From: a bacterium
Lineage (GTDB): Bacteria > Elusimicrobiota > Elusimicrobia > Elusimicrobiales > UBA9959
Assembly (NCBI GenBank): GCA_021786295.1
Contig: JAJYNO010000019.1
Span: 1-64,000 of the forward strand
Direction of reading: 5' to 3'
DNA: 64,000 nt
A program made the position numbers and the translations under genes. Below are positions 34,942 through 43,607 of this stretch, piece by piece. Positions within the stretch are counted from its first letter, which is position 1; every line of letters starts with the position of its first letter. A model generated the notes under the pieces. It worked only from the letters and a program-made list of their open reading frames with translations, did not search any database and had not been told where the DNA came from.

Positions 34942-37191
34942 TCATTTCATCCCGAAGATGCGCTTGAACCAGCCCTTTACGCCCGCCGAGTGCAGCGGGC
35001 ACTCCTTCACCGGCTCGGTGCCGGCTATGAAAAGCTCGGTGCGGCGCTGCGGGCAGCCGGACACGGCCAGCAGGCCGCTTTCCGGGTCTATCACGGCCGA
35101 GACCAGCCCCGCCTCTGGCTTCCTGAAATCCGCCGGCGGTCTTCCCGCTTCCGCCGCCTTCATGAAATCCGCCCAGATCGGCAGCGCGTCCCCGGCCCCG
35201 ACCAGTCCCACCGGCTTGTCGGAATCGTCCCCGGCCCAGACCCCGGCCAGCAGCTCCGGCGTATAGCCCACGAACCAGGCGTCGCGCCCTCCGGAGGAGG
35301 TGCCGGTCTTTCCGGCCGCGGGGCGAGTCCAGCCGTACGCCTTGGCCAGGCTGGAACCGGTGCCGTCCTTCACCACGCTCTCCAGCAGCGAGGTCATCAG
35401 GTAGGCCAGGGCGGGGGTGGTGACCGAGCTCCTCTCGCGCGTGCCGTAGTAGAGCGGCCTGCCGTCCGGCCCCTTTACGGCCGTTATCAGCTCCGGCCGC
35501 ACCCGGAAGCCGCCGTTGTCGAAAGGCGCGTAGGCAGCGGTCAACTCCAGCAGTCCGACCCCGGAGTCCCCCAGCGCTACGGCCAGGCTGTCGTCCAGCG
35601 GGCTGGTCACGCCCAGGCGGCGCGCGAAATCTATTATCCTGGCCGGGCCGACGCGCCCGGCCAGGTCCAGCGTGGCCGAGTTCAGCGAGCGGGCAAGCGC
35701 GGTGCGCAGCGTGACCGTCCCCAAATAGACCCCGCCGTAGTTGTGCGGCTCCCACGCCGCGCCGCCGGAGCCGCCGTACCTGCGCCGCTCGTCGGAGAGC
35801 AGCGTGGCCGGCGTGAAGCCGTCCTCCAGCGCCGCCCCGTAGACGAAAGGCTTGAAGGCGCTGCCGGGCTGCCGCAGGGATTGCGTGGCCCGGTTGAACT
35901 GCGAGGTCCCGTAGTCCTTGCCGCCGGCCAGCGCCAGCACCGCGCCGGTGGCCGGGTCCAGCGCGGCCAGCGCGGCCTGGTAGCGCGCCCGCCGCACGGC
36001 CGCCATCGCGTCGGCCTGCAGCTCCGGGTCCAGAGTGGTATAGACGGAAAGCCCGTACCGGAACACCTCGTCCTCGTCGAAGCTGTCCAGCAGCCTGCGC
36101 ACCACCTCGGAGACGAAATAAGCGTTCGCGTCCGGGGCGCGGCGCGGCTCCGGCGCCAGGCGCAGCGGCTCGGCCTGGGCCGCCAGCTCCTGATCCGCGG
36201 TTATCATGCCGTCGGCCAGCATCCGGCCCAGCGCGTAGTTGCGCCGCTCCACCGCCGCGCGGGGATCGCGGCGCGGGTTGTAGAGATAGGGGGAGCGGAT
36301 CATGCCGGCCAGCAGCGCGCACTCGGACAGGTCCAGGTCGCCAAGCTTCTTGCCGAAGTAGAACTCCGCGGCAGCTTTCACTCCGGCGATGCTGACCGGC
36401 CCGTCCTGGCCGAGGTAGATCTCGTTGAGGTAGAGCGTAAGTATCTGTTCTTTGGTATAACGGCGCTCGAGATAGAACGCCAGGAAGGCTTCCGCCAGCT
36501 TCCTGCGCAGCGTGCGCTCCGGCGAGAGGAAGATGTTCTTGGCCAGCTGCTGAGTGATGGTGCTGCCGCCCCAGACCCCGGGCCTGGTCAGGTCGCGCCA
36601 GAGCGCCCCGGCCGTAGCGCGGAAATCCACCCCGTGGTGCCGCATGAAGCGCTTGTCCTCCACCGCGATCACGGCGGAACTCAGCGCGGGCGGGATCTCG
36701 GCGGCTCCGGCAGGCTCACGGCGCACCCTGCTGGGACCGGAAAGCTCCGCCGCCAGCTCCGGCTCCAGCAGGACCCCCTCAGTACCGCCGCCGGACAGGA
36801 AATGCCAGCCTTTCGGGCCGTACTCCAGAGAGACGGGGCCTGGCGCCTGGGAAAGCAGCGGCGCGCTGAAGCCGCGCAGGTTGACGTAGAGCGCCGGCGG
36901 CTCCCAGTCATATTGCCCGGGAGAGGGTGCCCCGGGCGCCGCGGCGTATTTGAGCGCGGCCAGCCGCTTCAGCAGCAGGTCGGGCGGGGAGAAATCCCCT
37001 TCCTTCACCGCGAAAGGGGCGCTGTAGATCCTTGTGGAGAATGATTCGCCCAGACCTCCGGGCGCGAAGCGCGACAGCCTGTACCCGGCGAACATCCAGA
37101 GCCAGGCCCCCGCGGCCGCCGAAGCGGCCAGGAAAACCGCGGCAAGAGCCAGCCAGGTCTTTTTTCCGATGATCGCGCGGGTCCGGGGCAT
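34942..37191 (-). CDS. Class A penicillin-binding protein 1A
   Basis: This 749-residue bifunctional enzyme has an N-terminal anchor (about 10-30). The GT51 domain shows EDKRFMRHHGVDF with the catalytic Glu, then GGSTITQQLAKN and LYLNEIYLGQ. The transpeptidase domain has SAFK, SLN and KTGTSSGGRDAWFVGY. It polymerises and cross-links peptidoglycan. The start lies 7 nt after a TAGAAT element and has no ribosome site, so a leaderless mRNA is expected. Confidence 0.94.
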   Translation of the reverse strand: MPRTRAIIGKKTWLALAAVFLAASAAAGAWLWMFAGYRLSRFAPGGLGESFSTRIYSAPFAVKEGDFSPPDLLLKRLAALKYAAAPGAPSPGQYDWEPPALYVNLRGFSAPLLSQAPGPVSLEYGPKGWHFLSGGGTEGVLLEPELAAELSGPSRVRREPAGAAEIPPALSSAVIAVEDKRFMRHHGVDFRATAGALWRDLTRPGVWGGSTITQQLAKNIFLSPERTLRRKLAEAFLAFYLERRYTKEQILTLYLNEIYLGQDGPVSIAGVKAAAEFYFGKKLGDLDLSECALLAGMIRSPYLYNPRRDPRAAVERRNYALGRMLADGMITADQELAAQAEPLRLAPEPRRAPDANAYFVSEVVRRLLDSFDEDEVFRYGLSVYTTLDPELQADAMAAVRRARYQAALAALDPATGAVLALAGGKDYGTSQFNRATQSLRQPGSAFKPFVYGAALEDGFTPATLLSDERRRYGGSGGAAWEPHNYGGVYLGTVTLRTALARSLNSATLDLAGRVGPARIIDFARRLGVTSPLDDSLAVALGDSGVGLLELTAAYAPFDNGGFRVRPELITAVKGPDGRPLYYGTRERSSVTTPALAYLMTSLLESVVKDGTGSSLAKAYGWTRPAAGKTGTSSGGRDAWFVGYTPELLAGVWAGDDSDKPVGLVGAGDALPIWADFMKAAEAGRPPADFRKPEAGLVSAVIDPESGLLAVSGCPQRRTELFIAGTEPVKECPLHSAGVKGWFKRIFGMK

Positions 37192-37198
37192 TTATGAC

Positions 37199-37233
37199 AT
37201 TCTACAAAACCCGGCCCCCGCGTAACGGGGGCC
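37199..37233 (-). promoter_or_regulatory. Terminator hairpin fused to a TTTTG-TAGAAT promoter
   Basis: On the minus strand an 8-bp stem (GGCCCCCG/CGGGGGCC, loop TTACG) is followed by GGGTTTTG and TAGAAT (37204-37199). The T-run thus serves both as terminator tail for the response-regulator gene upstream and as the upstream part of the PBP1A -10 element. Confidence 0.65.
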
Positions 37234-37282
37234 GCAGCGCCCTGTAAGGCCGGGAAAAGTCCGCCCGAGCCCGGCGGCGGGC

Positions 37283-37654
37283 TCACTTCCCTATCAGCGC
37301 CTCCGCTTTCTTGCGCAGGTCCTCCAGCGAGACCGGCTTGGAGAGGAACCCCTTGAAGTTGGGCTCCTGCGCGAAGACCGAGTACATCCCCCCGTCGAAA
37401 TAGCGCCCGCTGACCAGCAGCACGGGGATGCCGGCCGTCTCCTCGTATGACTGCAGTTCACGCAGCACCTCTATGCCGTTCATGCCTGGCATCATCACGT
37501 CCAGCAGGACCAGGGCCGGTTTCAGCGCGCGCGCCCGGGAGAGTCCCTCTTTGCCATCGCCAGCCACCTCCGCCGCGTAGCCGGCCTTGGCCAGATACGC
37601 TACGGCGAGAGCGGTGAAATCCCTGTCGTCGTCTATTATGAGTATGGTCTGCAT
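37283..37654 (-). CDS. Stand-alone response regulator receiver
   Basis: This 123-residue CheY-like protein has the acidic pocket (IIDDDRD, 6-12), phospho-acceptor Asp in LVLLDVMMPG (near 53), the Ser of LLVSGR and Lys of LSKPVS. No output domain is present. It precedes PBP1A; its partner kinase is not evident, although the kinase at 26939 is the only one in this window. Confidence 0.9.
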   Translation of the reverse strand: MQTILIIDDDRDFTALAVAYLAKAGYAAEVAGDGKEGLSRARALKPALVLLDVMMPGMNGIEVLRELQSYEETAGIPVLLVSGRYFDGGMYSVFAQEPNFKGFLSKPVSLEDLRKKAEALIGK

Positions 37655-37759
37655 TCTCCCCCCGCCGAGGCCCGAGAGCGCGTCAGCGCCGGCCCACCGT
37701 ACAAATATACCAAAAATAAGCCGCCGCGGCGCGGGCTTTCTATCGGCGGCCGTTTTCGC

Positions 37760-37765
37760 TATAAT
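37760..37765 (+). promoter_or_regulatory. TATAAT promoter of the HELGHH protease gene
   Basis: CCGTTTTCGC-TATAAT fits the local TTTT-rich extended -10 pattern. The leader to the ATG is about 50 nt. Confidence 0.5.
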
Positions 37766-37818
37766 AGTCCTGCAGATCGGCCTTCGTCATACCCTTAACA
37801 AAAGAGAGCCAAAACAAG

Positions 37819-38751
37819 ATGAAAAGGAACCTTATCCTGTCCGCAGTTTCGGTCCTGCTGCTCGGAGCCCCGGCCCTGAGCGCTTCGACCTACCAGTATC
37901 CCAGCTTCCTGCCCCCGAACGACATGCGCATTCCGGTCGGGTCGACGCAGTCCCGCGGCATGGATGAAGCCCAGTACGACAAAGTGCTGGACGCCATCCA
38001 GCGGGTCTACGCGCCGATAGTCGCCAAGCACGGCGGCGTGCTGCAGATAAACCGCCTCTGGGCCGACGATACCGTGAACGCCTCGGCGCAGCAGAGCGGC
38101 AACAAGTTCATCCTCAACATGTACGGCGGCCTGGCCCGCCACGCCGACATCACGATGGACGGCCTCTCGCTGGTGGCCTGCCACGAGCTGGGCCACCATC
38201 TGGGCGGCGCGCCCAAGAGCAGCGGCTGGTACAACAGCTGGGCCTCCATCGAAGGCGAGGCCGACTATTACGCCACTCTCAAGTGCCTCAGGCTCATCTT
38301 CGCCGATCCAGGCGCCCGCTCCTTTACGCAGGCCCGCGACGACGACCAGGTCGCGATAAAGGACTGCGACGCCGCTTTCTCCTCACCCGGCGACCGCGGC
38401 GTCTGCATCAGGAGCGCCAAGGCCGGCAAGTCGGTGACCTCGCTCTTCATGGACCTTCACCACGAGACCACCGAGCCGCACTTCGACACTCCGGACACCG
38501 CCGTCGTGTCCCAGATGTACGAGGACCATCCCGCCACGCAGTGCCGCCTGGACACCTACCTGCAGGGCGCCCTGTGCGCGCAGCCGGCCTCCGCGCCGCT
38601 GAGCGACACCGACCCGGCGGTCGGCGCCTGCACCCGCGGCGGCGGCTTCACCACAGGCTTGCGCCCGCTCTGCTGGTACAAGCCGGAGAACCCCGAGAAG
38701 CTTTCCTCCCCAGGCGCGGCCTTCTCCGCCCTGCGCGGCCTGGCCTGGTAA
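37819..38751 (+). CDS. Secreted zinc metalloprotease-like protein (HELGHH)
   Basis: This 310-residue protein has a signal peptide (about 1-22) and the zinc motif CHELGHHLGG (H122, E123, H126). An EGEADYYA segment near 145-152 could give the third ligand. Its M48/gluzincin-type arrangement is clear but the subfamily is not. Eight or more Cys suggest disulfides after export. A strong terminator follows. No partner genes are recognisable. Confidence 0.75.
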   Translation: MKRNLILSAVSVLLLGAPALSASTYQYPSFLPPNDMRIPVGSTQSRGMDEAQYDKVLDAIQRVYAPIVAKHGGVLQINRLWADDTVNASAQQSGNKFILNMYGGLARHADITMDGLSLVACHELGHHLGGAPKSSGWYNSWASIEGEADYYATLKCLRLIFADPGARSFTQARDDDQVAIKDCDAAFSSPGDRGVCIRSAKAGKSVTSLFMDLHHETTEPHFDTPDTAVVSQMYEDHPATQCRLDTYLQGALCAQPASAPLSDTDPAVGACTRGGGFTTGLRPLCWYKPENPEKLSSPGAAFSALRGLAW

Positions 38752-38775
38752 CCGGCCCAGGCGAGCGGCCAAAGG

Positions 38776-38806
38776 CCGCCGGGCCGAAGCCCGGCGGTCT
38801 TTTTTT
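38776..38806 (+). terminator. Rho-independent terminator
   Basis: A perfect 9-bp stem (ccgccgggc / gcccggcgg, loop cgaa) is followed by tcttttttt, 24 nt after the protease stop codon. Confidence 0.9.
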
Positions 38807-38830
38807 CTGCCGGAGCCGTCCAGCGCAGTT

Positions 38831-38842
38831 TTTTGATATCAT
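38831..38842 (+). promoter_or_regulatory. TTTTGA-TATCAT promoter
   Basis: The -10 TATCAT (38837-38842) ends 6 nt before a GTG start codon, which predicts a leaderless transcript. Confidence 0.5.
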
Positions 38843-38848
38843 TCGAAT

Positions 38849-39730
38849 GTGAACTGGTCCGACCGCCATTACCTCCTTAACCTGCTGCTCTGCGCCGGCA
38901 TGCTCGCCGAGACCGGGCTGCTGCTCGCCTCCAACCTCAAGAGGGACCGCATAAGGCTTCTCGCCCTGCCCCTGATATGGGGCTTCGCCTATTTTATCTC
39001 CTCCGTTTCGTTCGACCCGCAGGACTACTATCTGCGCATGATCGTCCCCGTAGTGGCCATGGGGGTGTCCGCGGCCTTCATCTTCGCCGGGGAGATACTT
39101 CCGGCCATCACCAAGTTCCACGCCCTCTCCTACACGCTGGTCTTCTGGTACGTTATAGCCGCGGTCCGGCTGGCCCATGGCCCAGCGGACCCCGTCTTCC
39201 TGACGATCTGCGCCGTTTTCTCGGCCGCGGCCCTGCTTAGCCTGCTGCCGTCCGGCCGGGCCGGGGCGGTCCTCAGGCCGGCCTCCTATATCTGGTACAT
39301 CTTCGTGGTCGTCTACACCGCGGCCGCCCAGTTCTCGGGCAACGCCGCGCTGAACATAGACCCGGACGTTCCGGCGGCCAGGCTGCCCGGCGTCCTGCCG
39401 GTATTCGTCGCCGGAATGGCGCTGATGTTCCTGGTCGTAATCTTCACCGAGCTGGCCTTTATCACCCTCCTTTCGCTGAACGCCGGGAGATACCCCGGGC
39501 GGGACCCGAGGCGGCTTTTCAGGAAAAAATTCCCGGACATCCCCGCCAGGAGCCGCGCCGCGCTGGCTGGCGTGCTGCTCCTGCAAGCGCTCCTCACCAT
39601 GGCGAACTACCGGCTGGGCCTGCTCGCCCCGTTCTTCTTCGCGAACTGCTGCCTGCTGGCCATGCCCCGCCTGGTCTCGATGCAGCTGGCCGCGGACCCC
39701 GCCGACCTGCAGACTCAGGACGTGTTCTGA
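38849..39730 (+). CDS. Multi-pass membrane protein of unknown function
   Basis: This 293-residue protein has about eight hydrophobic segments and no motif I recognise. The GTG start at 38849 lies directly after a -10 element and has no ribosome site. A basic loop (RYPGRDPRRLFRKKF, about 212-226) is probably cytoplasmic. Confidence 0.65.
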   Translation: MNWSDRHYLLNLLLCAGMLAETGLLLASNLKRDRIRLLALPLIWGFAYFISSVSFDPQDYYLRMIVPVVAMGVSAAFIFAGEILPAITKFHALSYTLVFWYVIAAVRLAHGPADPVFLTICAVFSAAALLSLLPSGRAGAVLRPASYIWYIFVVVYTAAAQFSGNAALNIDPDVPAARLPGVLPVFVAGMALMFLVVIFTELAFITLLSLNAGRYPGRDPRRLFRKKFPDIPARSRAALAGVLLLQALLTMANYRLGLLAPFFFANCCLLAMPRLVSMQLAADPADLQTQDVF

Positions 39731-39758
39731 ACGGACCGGGGGAGGCGGTGTTTTTTTA

Positions 39759-39764
39759 TAGAAT
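39759..39764 (+). promoter_or_regulatory. TAGAAT promoter of the small lipoprotein gene
   Basis: GTTTTTTTA-TAGAAT precedes the gene at 39804; the leader is about 33 nt. Confidence 0.55.
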
Positions 39765-39803
39765 GAGAGAAAGCCGCCCGGAAAGCGGCCCTGGGAGAAA
39801 AAA

Positions 39804-40205
39804 ATGAAATACCTGATCCCCGTCCTGGTCCTGGGCCTGGCGATAGCCGCCGGCTGCAAGCGGAAGGAGTCGCCGGCCGCCGGCCAGGCTCCCGCCGCGG
39901 CGTCCGCCTTCGAGTTCACCGTGCACAGGAAGGGCGACAGCCTCGAGTTCAAATCCTCCCGGGGAACCAGCTGGAAAGACGCCTCCTATGTCTGCAAGGC
40001 CGGAGGCTGCGTTTTTAAGCTCGACGACGCCGGGATCAACTCCAGGACCGCCTCGCCGGCGTTCTCCATCTCCTTCAGCGTCAACGGCGGGGGCGTGGAC
40101 ATGACCGCGGAGAGCGGCGCCTCCTGGAAGACCCTCTCTTACAACTGCCCTCCCGGCGGCTGTTCCTTCCTGCTGAACGCCCAGGGCGTCAGCAGCGGGA
40201 AATAG
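39804..40205 (+). CDS. Small lipoprotein with a two-fold internal repeat
   Basis: This 133-residue protein has a signal peptide with lipobox IAAGC near 14-18. After a Pro/Ala linker, two similar units of about 30 residues follow: SSRGTSWKDASYVCKAGGC and AESGASWKTLSYNCPPGGC, each ending in a hydrophobic strand and Ala/Asp-Gly. Each unit has two Cys, probably disulfide bonded. The family is unknown to me. Confidence 0.65.
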   Translation: MKYLIPVLVLGLAIAAGCKRKESPAAGQAPAAASAFEFTVHRKGDSLEFKSSRGTSWKDASYVCKAGGCVFKLDDAGINSRTASPAFSISFSVNGGGVDMTAESGASWKTLSYNCPPGGCSFLLNAQGVSSGK

Positions 40206-40219
40206 CGCGTCCGGACGCG

Positions 40220-40256
40220 GGACCGGCCCTCAGGCTCGCCTGAAGGCCGGTCCTTT
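40220..40256 (+). terminator. Long-stem terminator
   Basis: ggaccggcc pairs with ggccggtcc, with an inner pairing of ctcagg and cctgaa around a ctcg loop, then ctttcg. The U-run is weak but the stem is about 15 bp. Confidence 0.7.
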
Positions 40257-40278
40257 CGCGCCGCGGCGCGTCCTCCGG

Positions 40279-40869
40279 CTAGTCTTCCAGCCTGTTTATG
40301 GAGAATATGCCGCCAGCCAGCAGCAGCGCGCTCCCGCCGGCCAGCAGGGCCGAGGGAGTATGCCCCGCCGAGCCGGCCGGGCTGAAGTAAAGATAAAGCT
40401 CGTAGCTGAAGCCGGCGAGCCCGGCCAGGGATACCGCGCCCAGCGCGTACTTCAGAAAGGGGGCGCGGCCTCCCGGCTGCGCCTCCGGCTCCGGGGCGGG
40501 AGCGGGGCGGGCGACGCGCACCTCCGTCCTGCCCCCGACGATACCCAGCAGTTTCTCCAACAACGCCAGCTCGTGAGAATCCAGCCAGACGCCGCCGCAG
40601 GTCCCGCATTTATCCACTATCAGCAGCGGGTTCACCAGGCCGCCGCGCGTCATCCCGCTCCTGCAGCGCGGGCAGGACAGCCCCTCCGGTTTCGGGGAAA
40701 TAAGGCTCAGGTCCGCCCCGGCGCCGCCCTGCGACTGGGCCAGCAAGGCCTCCAGTTCCCCTTTATCGAACCAGATGCCGCCGCAGGCAGGACAGACGTC
40801 CAGCGGGATGTTGCCGAGAGCCGAGGTCTCGACCAGAGTTTCGGAATCGCATTTAGGACAATCCATCAT
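40279..40869 (-). CDS. Two-zinc-finger (zf-TFIIB) membrane protein
   Basis: This 196-residue protein has two zf-TFIIB-like ribbons: CPKC...CPACGGIWFDKGELE (about 4-40) and CPRC...CGTCGGVWLDSHELA (about 66-102). A linker and two membrane helices (about 138-158 and 172-190) follow. The domain is common but uncharacterised. It is transcribed divergently from the 41023 gene through a mirrored promoter region. Confidence 0.8.
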   Translation of the reverse strand: MMDCPKCDSETLVETSALGNIPLDVCPACGGIWFDKGELEALLAQSQGGAGADLSLISPKPEGLSCPRCRSGMTRGGLVNPLLIVDKCGTCGGVWLDSHELALLEKLLGIVGGRTEVRVARPAPAPEPEAQPGGRAPFLKYALGAVSLAGLAGFSYELYLYFSPAGSAGHTPSALLAGGSALLLAGGIFSINRLED

Positions 40870-40928
40870 ATGGGCAGCGCCCTCCGTACCGCGTGTCTCG
40901 CGTCCCCGGGGCAGCCCCCGGGAGATAT

Positions 40929-40978
40929 ATTGTAACTTTTTCCCGGCCTCCGCCGAGCCGGGGAAAAAGTGCTACACT
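40929..40978. promoter_or_regulatory. Palindromic divergent promoter pair
   Basis: The arms ACTTTTTCCC-GGC and GCC-GGGGAAAAAGT mirror each other. Leftward, AAAAAGT leads to TACAAT (40934-40929); rightward, AAAAAGTGC leads to TACACT (40973-40978). Each reads into the flanking gene (40869 minus, 41023 plus). Confidence 0.55.
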
Positions 40979-41022
40979 TTAATGCGGAATACTATGTCCA
41001 GCCCTTCAGGAGGTCCTTTAGC

Positions 41023-41895
41023 ATGTCTTTTGCCGCCGGCCTGATCCTCGTGCTTGTCGGCATAGCCGGCCTGCTGCTCGCCCCCTCCTGGAGTTCGGAC
41101 ATGGGGAGGCTCGACCTCTTCATAGCAGCCATAGGCGCGCTGCTGCTGCTCTACGGCGCCTTTTCCAAAGGTCCTTCCGCCGTCAAGAAAGCCGAGGAGC
41201 GCAACGCCCTGCGCGGTCTGGTGGCCGTGGTTTCGTTCGCGATGCTGACCGTCGGGATGCTGGTGGTCATGATCTGTTTCTTCGGGCACATCGACGACCT
41301 GCGGCCCTTCGTCCCGTGGGCCGCGGCCGGCCTGGTCCTGGGCGCCGCCGGCTTCTACTACGGCATGGCCTACCAGCAGGACACGGACCTGGTGAAGCTG
41401 GCTCCGGAGATAGGCTTCATTCCGGCCGACACGGGCCCCCGGGGTCCGGACGGCCAGTACGACATAAAAGGCACGGCCGGCGGCCTGCAGACGCTGGTGA
41501 ACCTGGAGCAGTATCCCTCTTCGCGGAACGCCCCGGCGTCCTTCTCCATCTACATCCTCTGCAGGACGGCCAATCCCTACGGCGTGGAGCTGAAGATAAA
41601 GCCGGAAGGGCTGGCCGACAAGCTGTCGCGCCCGCCCCTCGCCGTGCCGCGCTGGGACTGGTATTCGGTCAGGACCAACAACGAGGAGCTGGTCATGAAG
41701 AAGCTCCCTGCCGCGCGCCAGAACGGCGACAGCTCGTTCTCCGACAAGTACGGTTTCCGTTCGCTGGAAGCCAAGGGGACGGATTTCGTCTTCAGCTTCA
41801 AACGCGACGGCTACTTCTCCGTAGACGGAAAGGAATACCTGCTGAAGCTGCTGGCCGACTGCTCCGCGCTGGCCGCCTCTTTCGATCAGGGCTGA
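41023..41895 (+). CDS. Membrane protein with extracytoplasmic domain, unknown function
   Basis: This 290-residue protein has four N-terminal membrane helices (within about 1-125) and a soluble domain of about 165 residues. I do not recognise the domain. The frame opens at 40969, but AGGAGG lies before the ATG at 41023 and the promoter overlaps the earlier codons. Its 3' end overlaps the convergent lipoprotein gene by 10 nt. Confidence 0.65.
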   Translation: MSFAAGLILVLVGIAGLLLAPSWSSDMGRLDLFIAAIGALLLLYGAFSKGPSAVKKAEERNALRGLVAVVSFAMLTVGMLVVMICFFGHIDDLRPFVPWAAAGLVLGAAGFYYGMAYQQDTDLVKLAPEIGFIPADTGPRGPDGQYDIKGTAGGLQTLVNLEQYPSSRNAPASFSIYILCRTANPYGVELKIKPEGLADKLSRPPLAVPRWDWYSVRTNNEELVMKKLPAARQNGDSSFSDKYGFRSLEAKGTDFVFSFKRDGYFSVDGKEYLLKLLADCSALAASFDQG

Positions 41896-42284
41896 CCGCG
41901 CCCGCCGTCCTTTTTCGGGGCTGACGCCTTGCAGGAGTTGCCCTTGAACGAAACCCCGGCCACCCTGTTGTCCTTGCCTATCTCGAAATAGGTGTAGCAG
42001 TAGAAATTAAGGGTGTCTCCGCCGTAGGCCGTGGAGTACCCGGTGCCGCTGCGCGGGTCGTAGGTATAGGTAGTGAACCTGGAGGTTTTGTAGGTCTCGC
42101 TGCTGTCGTATTCGTATACCGTGTTGCCGTCCGGCGCGGCGAAGGTCCTCTCCGGGTATCCCCAGCTCTTGACCAGAGTCTCGGCGTCCACCCCTATCCA
42201 GGAATCCACCGCCCTGCGGTAGTTGGCCGTGGTGGCGCAGCCGCACAGCCCGGCAAGCGCCAGCAGGAAAAGAGTCCGTTTCAT
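41886..42284 (-). CDS. Small lipoprotein, SmpA/OmlA-like
   Basis: This 132-residue lipoprotein has the lipobox LCGC near 13-16. An early helix with LVKSWGYPERTFAAPDG and an alternating aromatic sheet (VYEYDSSETYKTSRFTTYTY) recall the SmpA/BamE-type fold. The family assignment is tentative. It overlaps the convergent 41023 gene at their 3' ends. Confidence 0.55.
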   Translation of the reverse strand: MKRTLFLLALAGLCGCATTANYRRAVDSWIGVDAETLVKSWGYPERTFAAPDGNTVYEYDSSETYKTSRFTTYTYDPRSGTGYSTAYGGDTLNFYCYTYFEIGKDNRVAGVSFKGNSCKASAPKKDGGRGQP

Positions 42285-42307
42285 GTTCCCTCCTCGTCCC
42301 TCGCGGC

Positions 42308-42631
42308 TTAGGGCCGGCGGGCCGGATCCTGCCCGGCGCCTTCCTGCCCAAGGAATTTTGCCACGTCTATCCCTTCGCTCCAGGCTATCCTGTACGACAG
42401 CCTCTTCAGGTAGAACCCCAGCGAGTAAAGCGCCGCCAGCGCCAGCACGGCGAAGCCCGCCGCTTTCCCGCCGCCGGGCAGTTTTACCAGGAGCACCACC
42501 GGCCAGGCCGCCAGCGCCAGCACGATGCCGAAAAGGCCCGCCAGGTTGAGCCAGCGCCCCAGCAGCCAGAGCAGGCGCCCGCGCGAACCGCGCCGCACCA
42601 TCTCCTCGTAAAGCGGACGGTCCGGGACCAT
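42308..42631 (-). CDS. Small two-helix membrane protein
   Basis: This 107-residue protein has two hydrophobic segments (about 27-50 and 57-72) between basic ends. No family is recognised. It follows the nitroreductase gene by 7 nt, so cotranscription is likely. Confidence 0.5.
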   Translation of the reverse strand: MVPDRPLYEEMVRRGSRGRLLWLLGRWLNLAGLFGIVLALAAWPVVLLVKLPGGGKAAGFAVLALAALYSLGFYLKRLSYRIAWSEGIDVAKFLGQEGAGQDPARRP

Positions 42632-42638
42632 ATCCCGG

Positions 42639-43550
42639 TCAGGAGAGTCGCGAGACCGGAGGCCTGACCGCCTCCTCGTGCGCGGCTCCGGCGCGGGACG
42701 GCTTCCCCTGCCGCGCTGAAGGCCAGCCGAGGCCGGCCGCCTTAAGCATCCCGAGGTGCTTCGGAGTCAGCCTGAGCATCAGGTCGGCCTTGTAGTCCAG
42801 GCCGAACCTCAGCTGAGCCACGTTGAAGTAGCCCGCGGTCCTCGCCGCCGCCGCGCATTTCCGCGCGAAAGCCCCTCCCTGCGAGCCCTCGCAGGTCCTC
42901 TCGAAGGCGGCGAGCCTTTCGGCCGAGACCTTCTCAGAGATCCCCTTATATTTTTCGGCGTAGGCGGCCAGCAGCGCCTTGTCCGGCAGCTCGCGGTAAA
43001 CCTCGTCGTGCACCACCGCCTCCGGCGCCAGGCGCCTGCGCACCGGCGGCCTGGCCGCGGGGTACCCCACGGCCAGCGAGACCACAGGCACCACGGCCTT
43101 CGGCAGGCGGCACATGCGCCGTATGGCGGCCATCTGGTCGAACACAGGACCTATGTAGACGGACCCCAGGCCTAGCGACTCCGCCGCCACGCACATGCTG
43201 TGCGCGCAGATCACGGTGTCCTGGAAGGCCAGCCAGAAGGGTCTCAGCGACCTGTCCGCCGAGTACGGCGCGTACTGCAGGGCCGCCCAGCGCTTGAGCC
43301 GGTGCAGGTCCACGCAATAGACGAAATGCAGCGGCGCCTTTTCCATGAACTTCTGCCCGCAGAGCCCGGCCAGTTCCCTGATCGCGCCGGGCTTCTCTAT
43401 CTTTATGACGGAATACGGCTGCAGGTTGCCGCCGGTCGGCGCGTGTATCCCGGCCTCTATCAGCCGCCGCGCCACATCGCGCGGCACTTTTTTGTCCTTG
43501 AACGCCCTGCAGCTGCCCCGTTCGGTAAGAAGTTTCAAAGTCTGGTTCAT
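42639..43550 (-). CDS. Nitroreductase-family FMN protein with C-terminal extension
   Basis: This 303-residue protein has a nitroreductase core (about 1-190): RGSCRAFKDKKVPRDVARRL, HAPTGGNLQPYSVIKIE, AAESLGLGSVYIG. About 110 further residues follow, including several Cys, as in the group with an extra C-terminal helical region. The substrate is unknown. Confidence 0.82.
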   Translation of the reverse strand: MNQTLKLLTERGSCRAFKDKKVPRDVARRLIEAGIHAPTGGNLQPYSVIKIEKPGAIRELAGLCGQKFMEKAPLHFVYCVDLHRLKRWAALQYAPYSADRSLRPFWLAFQDTVICAHSMCVAAESLGLGSVYIGPVFDQMAAIRRMCRLPKAVVPVVSLAVGYPAARPPVRRRLAPEAVVHDEVYRELPDKALLAAYAEKYKGISEKVSAERLAAFERTCEGSQGGAFARKCAAAARTAGYFNVAQLRFGLDYKADLMLRLTPKHLGMLKAAGLGWPSARQGKPSRAGAAHEEAVRPPVSRLS

Positions 43551-43607
43551 TTGTATCGCCCTCCCTCCCCAGTTATTGTACCAAACAAAAGCGCGCCCGA
43601 TTCCGCT

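Noticed and set aside
34238-36322. 694-codon minus-strand frame covering the SagB-like gene and part of PBP1A
   Set aside because: Only its last 218 codons are the SagB-like gene; the rest is a wrong frame of the PBP1A gene, and AAGGAGG marks the real start at 34894.
34990-37044. 684-codon plus-strand frame opposite PBP1A
   Set aside because: Antisense shadow of the PBP1A gene, with no promoter, ribosome site or protein motif.
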